Of a DNA stretch of 64,000 nt, positions 46,868 through 53,989 are shown piece by piece; positions within the stretch are counted from its first letter, which is position 1; each line of letters opens with the position of its first letter. This DNA comes from Flavobacteriales bacterium (GTDB taxonomy: Bacteria > Bacteroidota > Bacteroidia > UBA10329). The stretch is from NCBI GenBank assembly GCA_020635495.1, contig JACJZQ010000003.1:62001-126000 (forward strand). The letters run 5' to 3'. Position numbers and translations under genes: made by a program. Under the pieces are notes generated by a model. That model was given only the letters and a program-made list of their open reading frames with translations, had not been told where the DNA came from and searched no databases.

Positions 46868-48060
46868 GTAATCTTTTCGCGAGGAGCGCATTTCTATTGT
46901 TAGCAATTTCAATTGCACTTATTTCCTGCGAAAAAGAAGTTGAACCCTTTGCCGTAGGTTCGGATTCTCAAGAGACACTTAGTGGAGATTCGGATTTCAA
47001 ACTTTCCGGGTCGTGCCCGCCAGGATTTGAACTGACAGAAGATGGCAACTGCAAGCTGCGATCCATCTATCAGCAATACAACTCACTGGAAAATGCTGGA
47101 GTCGGTGGGTTGAAAACTGCTCTTCCTGATTACCGTGATGGCTTTACTCCGCAGCAAATTGACCTTGGTCGTTACTTGTTTTTCGACCCTATTCTATCTG
47201 GCGATGGAACTGTGAGTTGTGCTACGTGTCATCAACCCGAAAAAGGGTTTGCCGATGGACTGGCAACAAGCGTGGGTGTTGGCGGACAGGAAGTGAGCCG
47301 AGGTGCGCCAAGTCTGTGGAATGTGGCATTCTTGAAGCTGTTCTTTTGGGATGGAAGGGCAACCACACTTGAAGAACAGATGCAAGGGCCACTTTTTGCA
47401 GAGAACGAAATGGCCACAACGCCCGAAAAACTTATCTCCACACTGAACGGTTCAGAACAGTACCGATCCATGTTCAAGCAGGCCTTCCCAAATTCTGATG
47501 AAAAGATAGAGCTGGATGAAATCTACTTGGCTTTGACCGCTTTTGAGGCCTCACTTATTTCTCTTAACAGTAGATACGATCAATATGCACATGGCTATCA
47601 CGGAGCGCTTAACGAAAAGGAAATTGAAGGAATGAACATATTCCGCTCGTTCGTTGCACGATGTGCCGAGTGCCACACACCACCGCTGTTCACCAACCAG
47701 CAATTGGCGGTTCTGGGAACGCCTGAACCAGACGGAAAAGCACTTGATGCAGGAGCCGAAATTCCTTACAACGACCCGACTTTACGCGGTGCATTCAAAA
47801 TTCCGAGCCTCAGAAACGTAGCCAAAACCGCTCCCTACATGCATTCTGGAAAATTCAAAACTTTGAGAGAAACCGTGGAGTTTTACACCAAAGGTCGCGG
47901 GCACGCAGTTCCTGAAGGTGAGAACCTCTATTTGCATTGGCATATCTGGGAACCTGAACTTACTGATGCCGAATTGGACAGGCTCGTAGATTTCTTGCAC
48001 ACATTAACGGACGAAAGCTTTATGCCAAAACGGCCAGATCGATTACCTTCAGGCCTCTGA
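46864..48060 (+). CDS. Dihaem cytochrome c peroxidase / MauG-family lipoprotein
   Basis: The 398-aa product has a lipobox ALISC (Cys22). It shows the CCP/MauG signature: haem motifs CATCH (119-123) and CAECH (267-271), FFDPILSGDGTVSCATCH, GAPSLWNVAF, FFWDGR, and LRNVAKTAPYMHSGKF near the C-terminus. Bacterial dihaem peroxidases reduce hydrogen peroxide in the periplasm with electrons from small c-type cytochromes. MauG relatives instead oxidise protein side chains, and the sequence alone does not decide between these. It starts within the stop of the preceding cytochrome gene (ATGA overlap), implying translational coupling. The following gene is 34 bp downstream. Confidence 0.9.
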   Translation: MSNLFARSAFLLLAISIALISCEKEVEPFAVGSDSQETLSGDSDFKLSGSCPPGFELTEDGNCKLRSIYQQYNSLENAGVGGLKTALPDYRDGFTPQQIDLGRYLFFDPILSGDGTVSCATCHQPEKGFADGLATSVGVGGQEVSRGAPSLWNVAFLKLFFWDGRATTLEEQMQGPLFAENEMATTPEKLISTLNGSEQYRSMFKQAFPNSDEKIELDEIYLALTAFEASLISLNSRYDQYAHGYHGALNEKEIEGMNIFRSFVARCAECHTPPLFTNQQLAVLGTPEPDGKALDAGAEIPYNDPTLRGAFKIPSLRNVAKTAPYMHSGKFKTLRETVEFYTKGRGHAVPEGENLYLHWHIWEPELTDAELDRLVDFLHTLTDESFMPKRPDRLPSGL

Positions 48061-48094
48061 AAATTTTGAACTCCAAACAATTACAAATCCCCTT

Positions 48095-49585
48095 ATGAAA
48101 AAAGTAATCCTGTGGATCCTGACCAGCGCTATTGTATTTGCCATCGGTCTGTATTTCGGTAAGGTCAAATTCTCGGCCTCTGGTCCTGCGGCTCCTCCTC
48201 CAACTTTCTTTGAGGGTGGCGATGGAACAATGGCTGTCGATCTTTCTGAAAAGAATGTGATAGAAGTGAAAGATGGTCAGTCCATTCAAGAAGCTGTAGG
48301 TAAAGCAAATCCTGGCGATCTTATCCGAGTTTATCCTGGAACGTATCACGAAACGGTTTATATCGACAAGGACAACATCAGCCTGCAAGGCGTGATCCAA
48401 AAAGGCAAATGGCCGACTTTGGATGGAAGCAAAGATGGCGAGGTTGTGCTCAACGATGGCATCCTCTACTCAGGATCGAATATTCTCATTGAGAACCTGT
48501 TGGTTACCAATTACAAGGGTAACGGAATCATGGGACAGGCAGGAAACAATTTCCTGATTCGTAACAACCGTATAATCGACACCGGCATCTACGGTATCTT
48601 TCCAGAGTTCGGTAAGAACGGTTTGATAACGCACAACGTGTTAAGTGGCATTTCCGATGCTGCCATTTACGTGGGTATGTGCGACAACATTGATGTGAAG
48701 TACAATGAGGTGTACGAAAGCGTAGCCGGTATTGAGATCGAGAACTGCCGTCACGCGTTGGTAGAAGGTAATTACACCCACCACAACACAGGTGGAATAT
48801 TGGCATTTATTACACCAGGGTTGCCGATCAAGGATTGTCAAGACGTCATCATTAGAAACAACTTTGTGATTGACAACAACCACGAGAATTTTGGAAAGCC
48901 TGGAGCTATCATTTCGCTGCTTCCGCAGGGAACCGGAGTTATTGTGATGGCTGCTGATGATGTGGTCATCGAAAACAACATCATCACCGGAAACGGTAAT
49001 ACAGGAATTGCCATTACCGACCTGAGTTTCGGCTCGCAGCTATCAAAAGACACGGCTGTTGAACCTAATCCTGACCGAGTAGTGATTCTGGATAACGTGA
49101 TGTACGGCAATGGCGAAAACCCAGTGGCAGATGTAAAAGCTGCCATGGCAACACAATTGGATGACAAAGGACCGGACATCCTTGCCTACGGAGGTGGTGT
49201 CGGAAGTTGCATCCGTAATCGCGACATGTATAGAACGTGGGGACTGGAAGGTTACGGCTCTTGCGAATTGGCAAGCACACAAGACGTAAAGTCTTACCTA
49301 TTGAGCGAACCTGTAGCACCTCGCGATATTGATTCAGAGGAAAAAGGCAAAATGGCCTATTACGGAGTTTGTTCTGGCTGCCACGCCTATGATGTTCGTA
49401 TGATCGGCCCACCGGTTCAGGCCATTCAGGCCATGTACAAAGACAACCCGCAAGGATTGGCAGATTATATAGCCAATCCAGTGCGCAGACGCGATGATTA
49501 TGACGAGATGCCACCTCAGGCCTATCTCTCGGAAGAAACCCGTTTGGCTGTGGCTGAATTCATGCTGAGTTTCGAGAAAAAGTGA
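48095..49585 (+). CDS. Parallel beta-helix protein fused to a C-terminal cytochrome c domain
   Basis: The 496-aa product has an uncleaved-looking membrane anchor or signal at residues 4-21. Residues about 60-370 are a right-handed parallel beta-helix of NosD/PbH1 type: IQEAVGKANPGDLIRVYPGTYHE followed by successive rungs with NxxxxN and V/I-E-N-N spacing (FLIRNNRIID, DVKYNEVYES, VIIRNNFVID, VIENNIITGN). Residues about 410-496 are a class I cytochrome c with haem motif CSGCH (426-430) and a DEMPPQAYLS segment giving the likely axial Met. The gene lies between the dihaem peroxidase gene and an SDR gene that begins inside its stop codon (GTGA overlap). The fold is typical of polysaccharide- or protein-binding scaffolds. 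An electron-transfer role is supported only by the haem motif. Substrate unknown. Confidence 0.85.
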   Translation: MKKVILWILTSAIVFAIGLYFGKVKFSASGPAAPPPTFFEGGDGTMAVDLSEKNVIEVKDGQSIQEAVGKANPGDLIRVYPGTYHETVYIDKDNISLQGVIQKGKWPTLDGSKDGEVVLNDGILYSGSNILIENLLVTNYKGNGIMGQAGNNFLIRNNRIIDTGIYGIFPEFGKNGLITHNVLSGISDAAIYVGMCDNIDVKYNEVYESVAGIEIENCRHALVEGNYTHHNTGGILAFITPGLPIKDCQDVIIRNNFVIDNNHENFGKPGAIISLLPQGTGVIVMAADDVVIENNIITGNGNTGIAITDLSFGSQLSKDTAVEPNPDRVVILDNVMYGNGENPVADVKAAMATQLDDKGPDILAYGGGVGSCIRNRDMYRTWGLEGYGSCELASTQDVKSYLLSEPVAPRDIDSEEKGKMAYYGVCSGCHAYDVRMIGPPVQAIQAMYKDNPQGLADYIANPVRRRDDYDEMPPQAYLSEETRLAVAEFMLSFEKK

Positions 49586-50451
49586 ACGGAAAACAGGTAG
49601 TCATAACAGGTGGCAATGCCGGAATCGGTAAAGCCACTGCCATTGCATTGGCTAAAAAGGGAGCCAACGTTATCATCACATCGCGCTCTGAATCAAAAGC
49701 CAAAGCCGCGGTTGACGAAATAAAGGCAGCTTCAAAAAACGAGAACATCGATTTCGTTCTGATAAATCTTGTCGATCAAGAATCGGTTCGAAAAGCGGCT
49801 GAAGAAATCAAATCCAAATGCCCAAAAATTGATGTGCTCATCAACAATGCAGGTTGCTATTTGTCTGATCTGGAACTGAGTCCGCAAGGAATTGAAGGAC
49901 AATTTGCCACTAACCATATTGGGCATTTCCTGCTTACCAATTTGCTTTTGGAAAACATCAAAGCGGCTGGAAATGCACGCATTATAAACCTAGCATCCAT
50001 CGCCCATAAATCCACTCGTGCGTTGAACTTTGATGATCTCAATTATGAGAAGGAGGAATACGGGGGCTGGAAATCGTATTCGCGAAGCAAATTCTGCAAT
50101 ATTCTATTCACAAAAGAACTGGCCAGAAGACTGGAAGGAACGGGAATAACCGCTAATGCTGTACACCCTGGAGGCGTTAGGACCGAGATTGCCGAGAAAG
50201 ATGCCAATTGGTACACCAAGCTCGGTTGGATAGTTATGAAGCCATTCATGATAACGGTAGAAGATGGTGCTAAAACCTCCATTCATTTGGCTTCATCTGC
50301 CGATGTGGAAGGAGAAACGGGTGGATACTGGGTTCGGAGCAAAAAAGAATGGAGCAACCGCCCATCTCAAGACCCAGAATTGGCTAAAGCACTTTGGAAA
50401 AAGAGTGAGGAATTGGTGGGGCAAGAATTCCCCGAATCAAAATTTCAATAA
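49582..50451 (+). CDS. Short-chain dehydrogenase/reductase, retinol-dehydrogenase-like
   Basis: The 289-aa product is a classical SDR with cofactor motif TGGNAGIG (9-16), NNAG, catalytic Ser139 (NLASIAHK), Tyr166 and Lys170 (YSRSK), and VHPGGVRTEI. Arg28-Ser29 (TSR) after the second strand favours NADP(H). The motifs NHIGHFLLTNLLL and CNILFTKELARRLEGTGITANAVHPG are those of the retinol dehydrogenase 11-14 / WWOX-like subgroup, which act on hydrophobic alcohols and aldehydes. The start is GTG at 49582, overlapping the stop of the beta-helix/cytochrome gene by 4 bp. No signal peptide, so it is cytoplasmic. The real substrate is unknown; retinoid activity is an analogy. Confidence 0.88.
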   Translation: MNGKQVVITGGNAGIGKATAIALAKKGANVIITSRSESKAKAAVDEIKAASKNENIDFVLINLVDQESVRKAAEEIKSKCPKIDVLINNAGCYLSDLELSPQGIEGQFATNHIGHFLLTNLLLENIKAAGNARIINLASIAHKSTRALNFDDLNYEKEEYGGWKSYSRSKFCNILFTKELARRLEGTGITANAVHPGGVRTEIAEKDANWYTKLGWIVMKPFMITVEDGAKTSIHLASSADVEGETGGYWVRSKKEWSNRPSQDPELAKALWKKSEELVGQEFPESKFQ

Positions 50452-50457
50452 CCGTTT

Positions 50458-52086
50458 ATGGCAACAATAGGCACACCGTGGAAACGGTTAGATAAGAAAT
50501 CTGGGTATGACGCGGTGATCATCGGCTCTGGGCTGGGATCAATGACCTGTGGTGCCATTCTGGCCAAAGCCGGAAAGAAAGTGCTGCTGCTCGAAAAGCA
50601 CTATGTGGCTGGTGGTTTTACGCACGTTTTCAAGCGGAAAGAGTACGAATGGGATGTGGGCATCCACTACGTGGGAGACGTGCACAAGGATTTCACGTTC
50701 ATGAGTATTCTTTTCGATTACATCACCGACCATCAATTAAAATGGCAGGAGATGGACGAAGTCTACGATCGTATTGTTCTTGGCGATAACGTCTACGATT
50801 TCAAAACGGGAAAAGAGAATTTCATTGAAATGCTTTATGAGCGTTTTCCTGGTGAGGAAGATGCCATAGACGAATACATCAAAGCGGTTTATGCTGCAAC
50901 AGGTTCAAACCGGAAGTTCTTCCAAGAACGGGCTCTGCCGACCATCTTGAGCAAATTGGTTGGAGGGCTACTGACCAAGAACTACTACAAATGGTCTGAT
51001 AGAACAACGAAAGATGTTCTTGATAGCTTAACGGATAATGTGGAACTGAAAGCGGTTCTAGCAGGGCAATATGGTGATCATGGTTTACCTCCCGGAGAAA
51101 GCAGTTTTGCCATTCAATCTGTGGTGAATAAGCACTACTGGAAAGGCGGTGCATTCCCTGTTGGCGGTTGTCAGCGTATCGCGGAAACCATCATCCCCGT
51201 AATTGAAAAAGCGGGTGGTGCTGTTGCAGTTAGAGCTGGCGTAGAGAAAGTCATTGTCGAAAACGGTAAAGCCGTTGGTGTGCTTATGGAAGATGGCACA
51301 CGAATCGAAGCGCCAATGATCATCAGTGGCACAGGGTACCTGAACTCCTTCGGAAAACTTCTGGACACCGATGTTCAGAAAGCTATTGGATTCAACCCTG
51401 ACAAAGGGGTTCCACCCTCGACTTCACACATCTGTCTGTACATTGGATTGAAGCATAACCTCCGCGAACTTGGAATCGGCAATACCAACTATTGGGTTTA
51501 TCCACACAACGACCACGACCGTGGCGTGAAAGAATACTTGGAAGACCCATCGAAACCATTCCCTGTAACCTATATCTCGTTCCCTTCTCTCAAGGACCCA
51601 GAATGGGAAGAACGTTATCCTGGAAAGAGCACGATTGAGATGATCACGTTGGCGCCTTATGAATGGTTCAAGAAATGGGAAGATGAGCGCTGGAAACACC
51701 GAGGCGAAGATTACGAAGCTTACAAGGAAGAGCTATCGCAACGCTTATTGAAAGAACTGTACAAACAGTTCCCACAACTGGAAGGAAAAATCGATTATTA
51801 CGAGCTATCGACTCCACTTTCGACCAAGCATTTTGTGCATTATGACAAAGGCGAGATCTACGGACTGGACCACACTCCAGCCCGTTTCAGGATGCCTGAA
51901 TTACGGCCAAAAACGCCAATAAAAAACTACTACCTCACAGGGCAGGATATAGTTACCGTTGGAATTGGCGGTGCATTGATGAGCGGTGTGCTTACAGCCG
52001 CCCATGTAACCACCAATTTCTGGATGATCGACAGAATAGTGGAAACCGTTTTGAAAGACCGCGAAAAAGCGAAACAACCAGCATGA
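50458..52086 (+). CDS. FAD-dependent oxidoreductase, retinol saturase / carotenoid desaturase-isomerase family
   Basis: The 542-aa product begins with a dinucleotide-binding fold (YDAVIIGSGLGSMTCGAILAK; GxGxxG at 23-28, then LLLEKHYVAGGF), the hallmark of the phytoene desaturase / CrtISO / retinol saturase superfamily. EWDVGIHYVGD and a C-terminal YLTGQDIVTVGIGGALMSGVLTA, which closes the FAD site, agree with retinol saturase (all-trans-retinol 13,14-reductase)-like members. These act on polyene or isoprenoid lipids at membranes. The gene starts 6 bp after the SDR stop and overlaps the next gene by 4 bp. Pairing with a retinol-dehydrogenase-like SDR suggests successive steps on one lipid substrate (inference). 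Confidence 0.88.
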   Translation: MATIGTPWKRLDKKSGYDAVIIGSGLGSMTCGAILAKAGKKVLLLEKHYVAGGFTHVFKRKEYEWDVGIHYVGDVHKDFTFMSILFDYITDHQLKWQEMDEVYDRIVLGDNVYDFKTGKENFIEMLYERFPGEEDAIDEYIKAVYAATGSNRKFFQERALPTILSKLVGGLLTKNYYKWSDRTTKDVLDSLTDNVELKAVLAGQYGDHGLPPGESSFAIQSVVNKHYWKGGAFPVGGCQRIAETIIPVIEKAGGAVAVRAGVEKVIVENGKAVGVLMEDGTRIEAPMIISGTGYLNSFGKLLDTDVQKAIGFNPDKGVPPSTSHICLYIGLKHNLRELGIGNTNYWVYPHNDHDRGVKEYLEDPSKPFPVTYISFPSLKDPEWEERYPGKSTIEMITLAPYEWFKKWEDERWKHRGEDYEAYKEELSQRLLKELYKQFPQLEGKIDYYELSTPLSTKHFVHYDKGEIYGLDHTPARFRMPELRPKTPIKNYYLTGQDIVTVGIGGALMSGVLTAAHVTTNFWMIDRIVETVLKDREKAKQPA

Positions 52087-52604
52087 AAAAGTTGATTCCA
52101 TTCTTATTGATTGCCGCTGTTGCATGCAACCAAAAGCAAGCTGAAGAACCAATAACTTCTAAGGAAGTGGCATATACCAAAACCATGGTCTATGCGGTAG
52201 ATTTGAACTCCATGTTTCACGAAGACCTCAATGACGAGGATTTCTCGGATGCTGGACCGATAACGGAGAAACTCATTGCCGATGTGTTGTCTGGAAAACT
52301 GAAGGCGTATGATGCTTTTTCTGATGAGCCGATCACCGCTGAACAGGCCAAGTCAGTGCTTGTTTACACGGACACCATCTGGTTCAACAACCCGGAAACT
52401 GGAGATCAATCCATAGACATTGTTGAACGTGATTACACGGCCGATTTCTATGGGCTCACTTTCAAAGAAAAATGGAGTTATGATTCGGAGCAATCCGTTA
52501 TCGACAGAAAGATCGTTGGGCTCGCTCCTCGCATTCCGGTGTACTCGCGGCAAGGAGGTGAACTACGTGGCTACACGTCAGCCTTTTGGGTAAAGTACGA
52601 GTGA
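52083..52604 (+). CDS. Small lipoprotein resembling the C-terminal part of GldN/PorN
   Basis: The 173-aa product has a lipobox AAVAC (Cys15). The mature region contains an N-terminal VYAVDLNSMFHEDLN segment, then GKLKAYDAF, and a C-terminal KWSYDSEQSVIDRKIVGLAP...GELRGYTSAFWVKY. The last stretch reads like the end of GldN/PorN, the outer-ring component of the type IX secretion system (family pattern RIIGIAP...GYxPLFW). Known GldN proteins are roughly 300 aa and sit in the gldKLMN operon. Here the gene is alone in a redox cluster, shorter, and lipid-anchored in its own right. It overlaps the upstream flavoprotein gene by 4 bp (ATGA). Homology is judged by eye and is uncertain; role unknown. 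Confidence 0.55.
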   Translation: MKKLIPFLLIAAVACNQKQAEEPITSKEVAYTKTMVYAVDLNSMFHEDLNDEDFSDAGPITEKLIADVLSGKLKAYDAFSDEPITAEQAKSVLVYTDTIWFNNPETGDQSIDIVERDYTADFYGLTFKEKWSYDSEQSVIDRKIVGLAPRIPVYSRQGGELRGYTSAFWVKYE

Positions 52605-52638
52605 ACCGTTTTCTACGCGATCTGTTTCGCTCTAGCGA

Positions 52639-53502
52639 ATGAAAAAGCGTTACATCTTTCTCCTCATTTTTATCGGACTGCACATTCCGCTGGCCTTCTG
52701 GTTCTTCAACAGCCCAATGGCCATTTCAGATGATGAGGGAACCAATGAGTATTTCGAAGATCTGGGGTTGACCTGCACCATCGGAACCGATAGCATTCAT
52801 GGTCATCCATTACGCTGGGTTGAGGTTTCAACCTTGAAAGATGACACGCTCCCCATTATCATTTTCACGCACGGGGCACCAGGTGCAGCCAACAATTTCT
52901 TCCAATTTTTGGAGGATACTTCGCTATTGAAACACGCAAGGCTGATTGCCATCGACCGTTTGGGCTACAGCCCCGATGACCAAGGAAATGCGGAGGTTTC
53001 CATTCAAAAGCAGAGTGAAGCCATTGCCAAGGTGCTGTCGCATTATTCTTATCCGGACGTCATTGCTATTGGGCACTCGTACGGAGGACCCATAACCTCC
53101 GCTTTTGTATTGGATAACCCAGAAAAAGTGAAGGCGGCCGTTTTGCTGGCCCCAGCCATCAGTCCAGACGAGGAAAAGGATTTTGCTATCGTCAAATTCA
53201 CAGAATGGTCACTGACCAAGTGGGCGGTTCCAGCATTTTTCATGGTTGCTGCGGCCGAGAAAAAAGCCCATGAGACTGAGTTAAGAAGAATGCTTCCGAA
53301 ATGGAATTCGGTCAAAACTCCTTTCATACATGTTCACGGAACCGATGATAGAATTGTTCCTTACGCCAACATCTCATTTTCAAAGGAGATGATTCCAGAT
53401 TCGCTTCTCACCATCGTGACCATTGATGGCGGCAGTCATATGACTCCTTGGGAAGATGAAGACTTGGTAACGGAACTGCTTCTCGAACAATTGAAGCGCT
53501 AG
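52639..53502 (+). CDS. Membrane-anchored alpha/beta hydrolase
   Basis: The 287-aa product has an N-terminal hydrophobic segment (residues 4-26) that looks like a signal anchor. The hydrolase fold shows HGAPGAANNF (oxyanion region), the nucleophile elbow GHSYGG with Ser147, an acidic residue in HGTDDRIVP (Asp236 or Asp237) and catalytic His267 in GGSHMTPW. The family includes esterases and lipases; substrate not predictable. It follows the GldN-like gene by 34 bp. The TTCGCT/AGCGAA hairpin at 52626-52639 overlaps the start codon and might modulate translation. Its stop overlaps by 4 bp the stop of the convergent VTT gene. Confidence 0.82.
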   Translation: MKKRYIFLLIFIGLHIPLAFWFFNSPMAISDDEGTNEYFEDLGLTCTIGTDSIHGHPLRWVEVSTLKDDTLPIIIFTHGAPGAANNFFQFLEDTSLLKHARLIAIDRLGYSPDDQGNAEVSIQKQSEAIAKVLSHYSYPDVIAIGHSYGGPITSAFVLDNPEKVKAAVLLAPAISPDEEKDFAIVKFTEWSLTKWAVPAFFMVAAAEKKAHETELRRMLPKWNSVKTPFIHVHGTDDRIVPYANISFSKEMIPDSLLTIVTIDGGSHMTPWEDEDLVTELLLEQLKR

Positions 53503-53927
53503 TTCATTACCCAAATAATTATTGCATAACGAGCGGTTTTCCCAACTAGCAGCCACCAGGCGCTGGGTATAAGTCTGGCATGGAAAAAACCAAGCGAAAG
53601 CACAATCACGTTTCCGAAAATGGGTATCCATCCGAACACAGCAAAGTACGCTCCGTACTTTTCTACCTGATGTTCCCACTCCATCAGTTTTTCGTGTTTC
53701 ACACGGAAATACTTTTCAATCCATTCCAGATTACCCAATTGCCCGATCCAAAAAGTGGTCATCCCACCGATCCAATTGCCGATGGTGGCAATTACCAATG
53801 ACCAGATCGGGTCAATGCCAGCAATGAGCAACCCAATAAGTACCGCTTCTGAAGACAAGGGAATAATGGTTCCCGACAGGAATGCCGCCAGAAAAAGTCC
53901 CCAATAGCCGTACTCGAGCCAATCCAT
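53499..53927 (-). CDS. Small VTT/DedA-like (YqaA-type) membrane protein
   Basis: The 142-aa product is hydrophobic with about four membrane segments and a polar loop (residues about 64-92). The motif GNWIGGMTTFWIGQLG and the FGWIPIFGNVIVLSLGF segment fit the VTT domain of DedA/SNARE-associated proteins, YqaA subfamily. Related DedA proteins are linked to lipid translocation across membranes. The family is normally 140-200 aa, so this is full length. It is the only minus-strand gene between 42.4 and 55.3 kb. It converges on the alpha/beta hydrolase gene with a 4-bp overlap, leaving no room for a terminator between them. Confidence 0.8.
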   Translation of the reverse strand: MDWLEYGYWGLFLAAFLSGTIIPLSSEAVLIGLLIAGIDPIWSLVIATIGNWIGGMTTFWIGQLGNLEWIEKYFRVKHEKLMEWEHQVEKYGAYFAVFGWIPIFGNVIVLSLGFFHARLIPSAWWLLVGKTARYAIIIWVMN

Positions 53928-53961
53928 GGGTGCAAGTTAGGCACAGCCATTCGGATTGTCC

Positions 53962-53969
53962 TATTTTCG
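53962..53969 (+). promoter_or_regulatory. -7-like box TATTTTCG
   Basis: TATTTTCG, identical to the box at 42492-42499 (minus), lies 20 bp upstream of the ATG at 53990. It supports choosing that start over an upstream in-frame ATG at 53882, which lies inside the VTT gene. Confidence 0.4.
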
Positions 53970-53989
53970 CAAGGCACCTTAACGATTCG

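Noticed and set aside
53882..53989. Upstream start for the beta-propeller lipoprotein
   Set aside because: It overlaps the VTT gene and hides the lipoprotein signal peptide that begins exactly at 53990.
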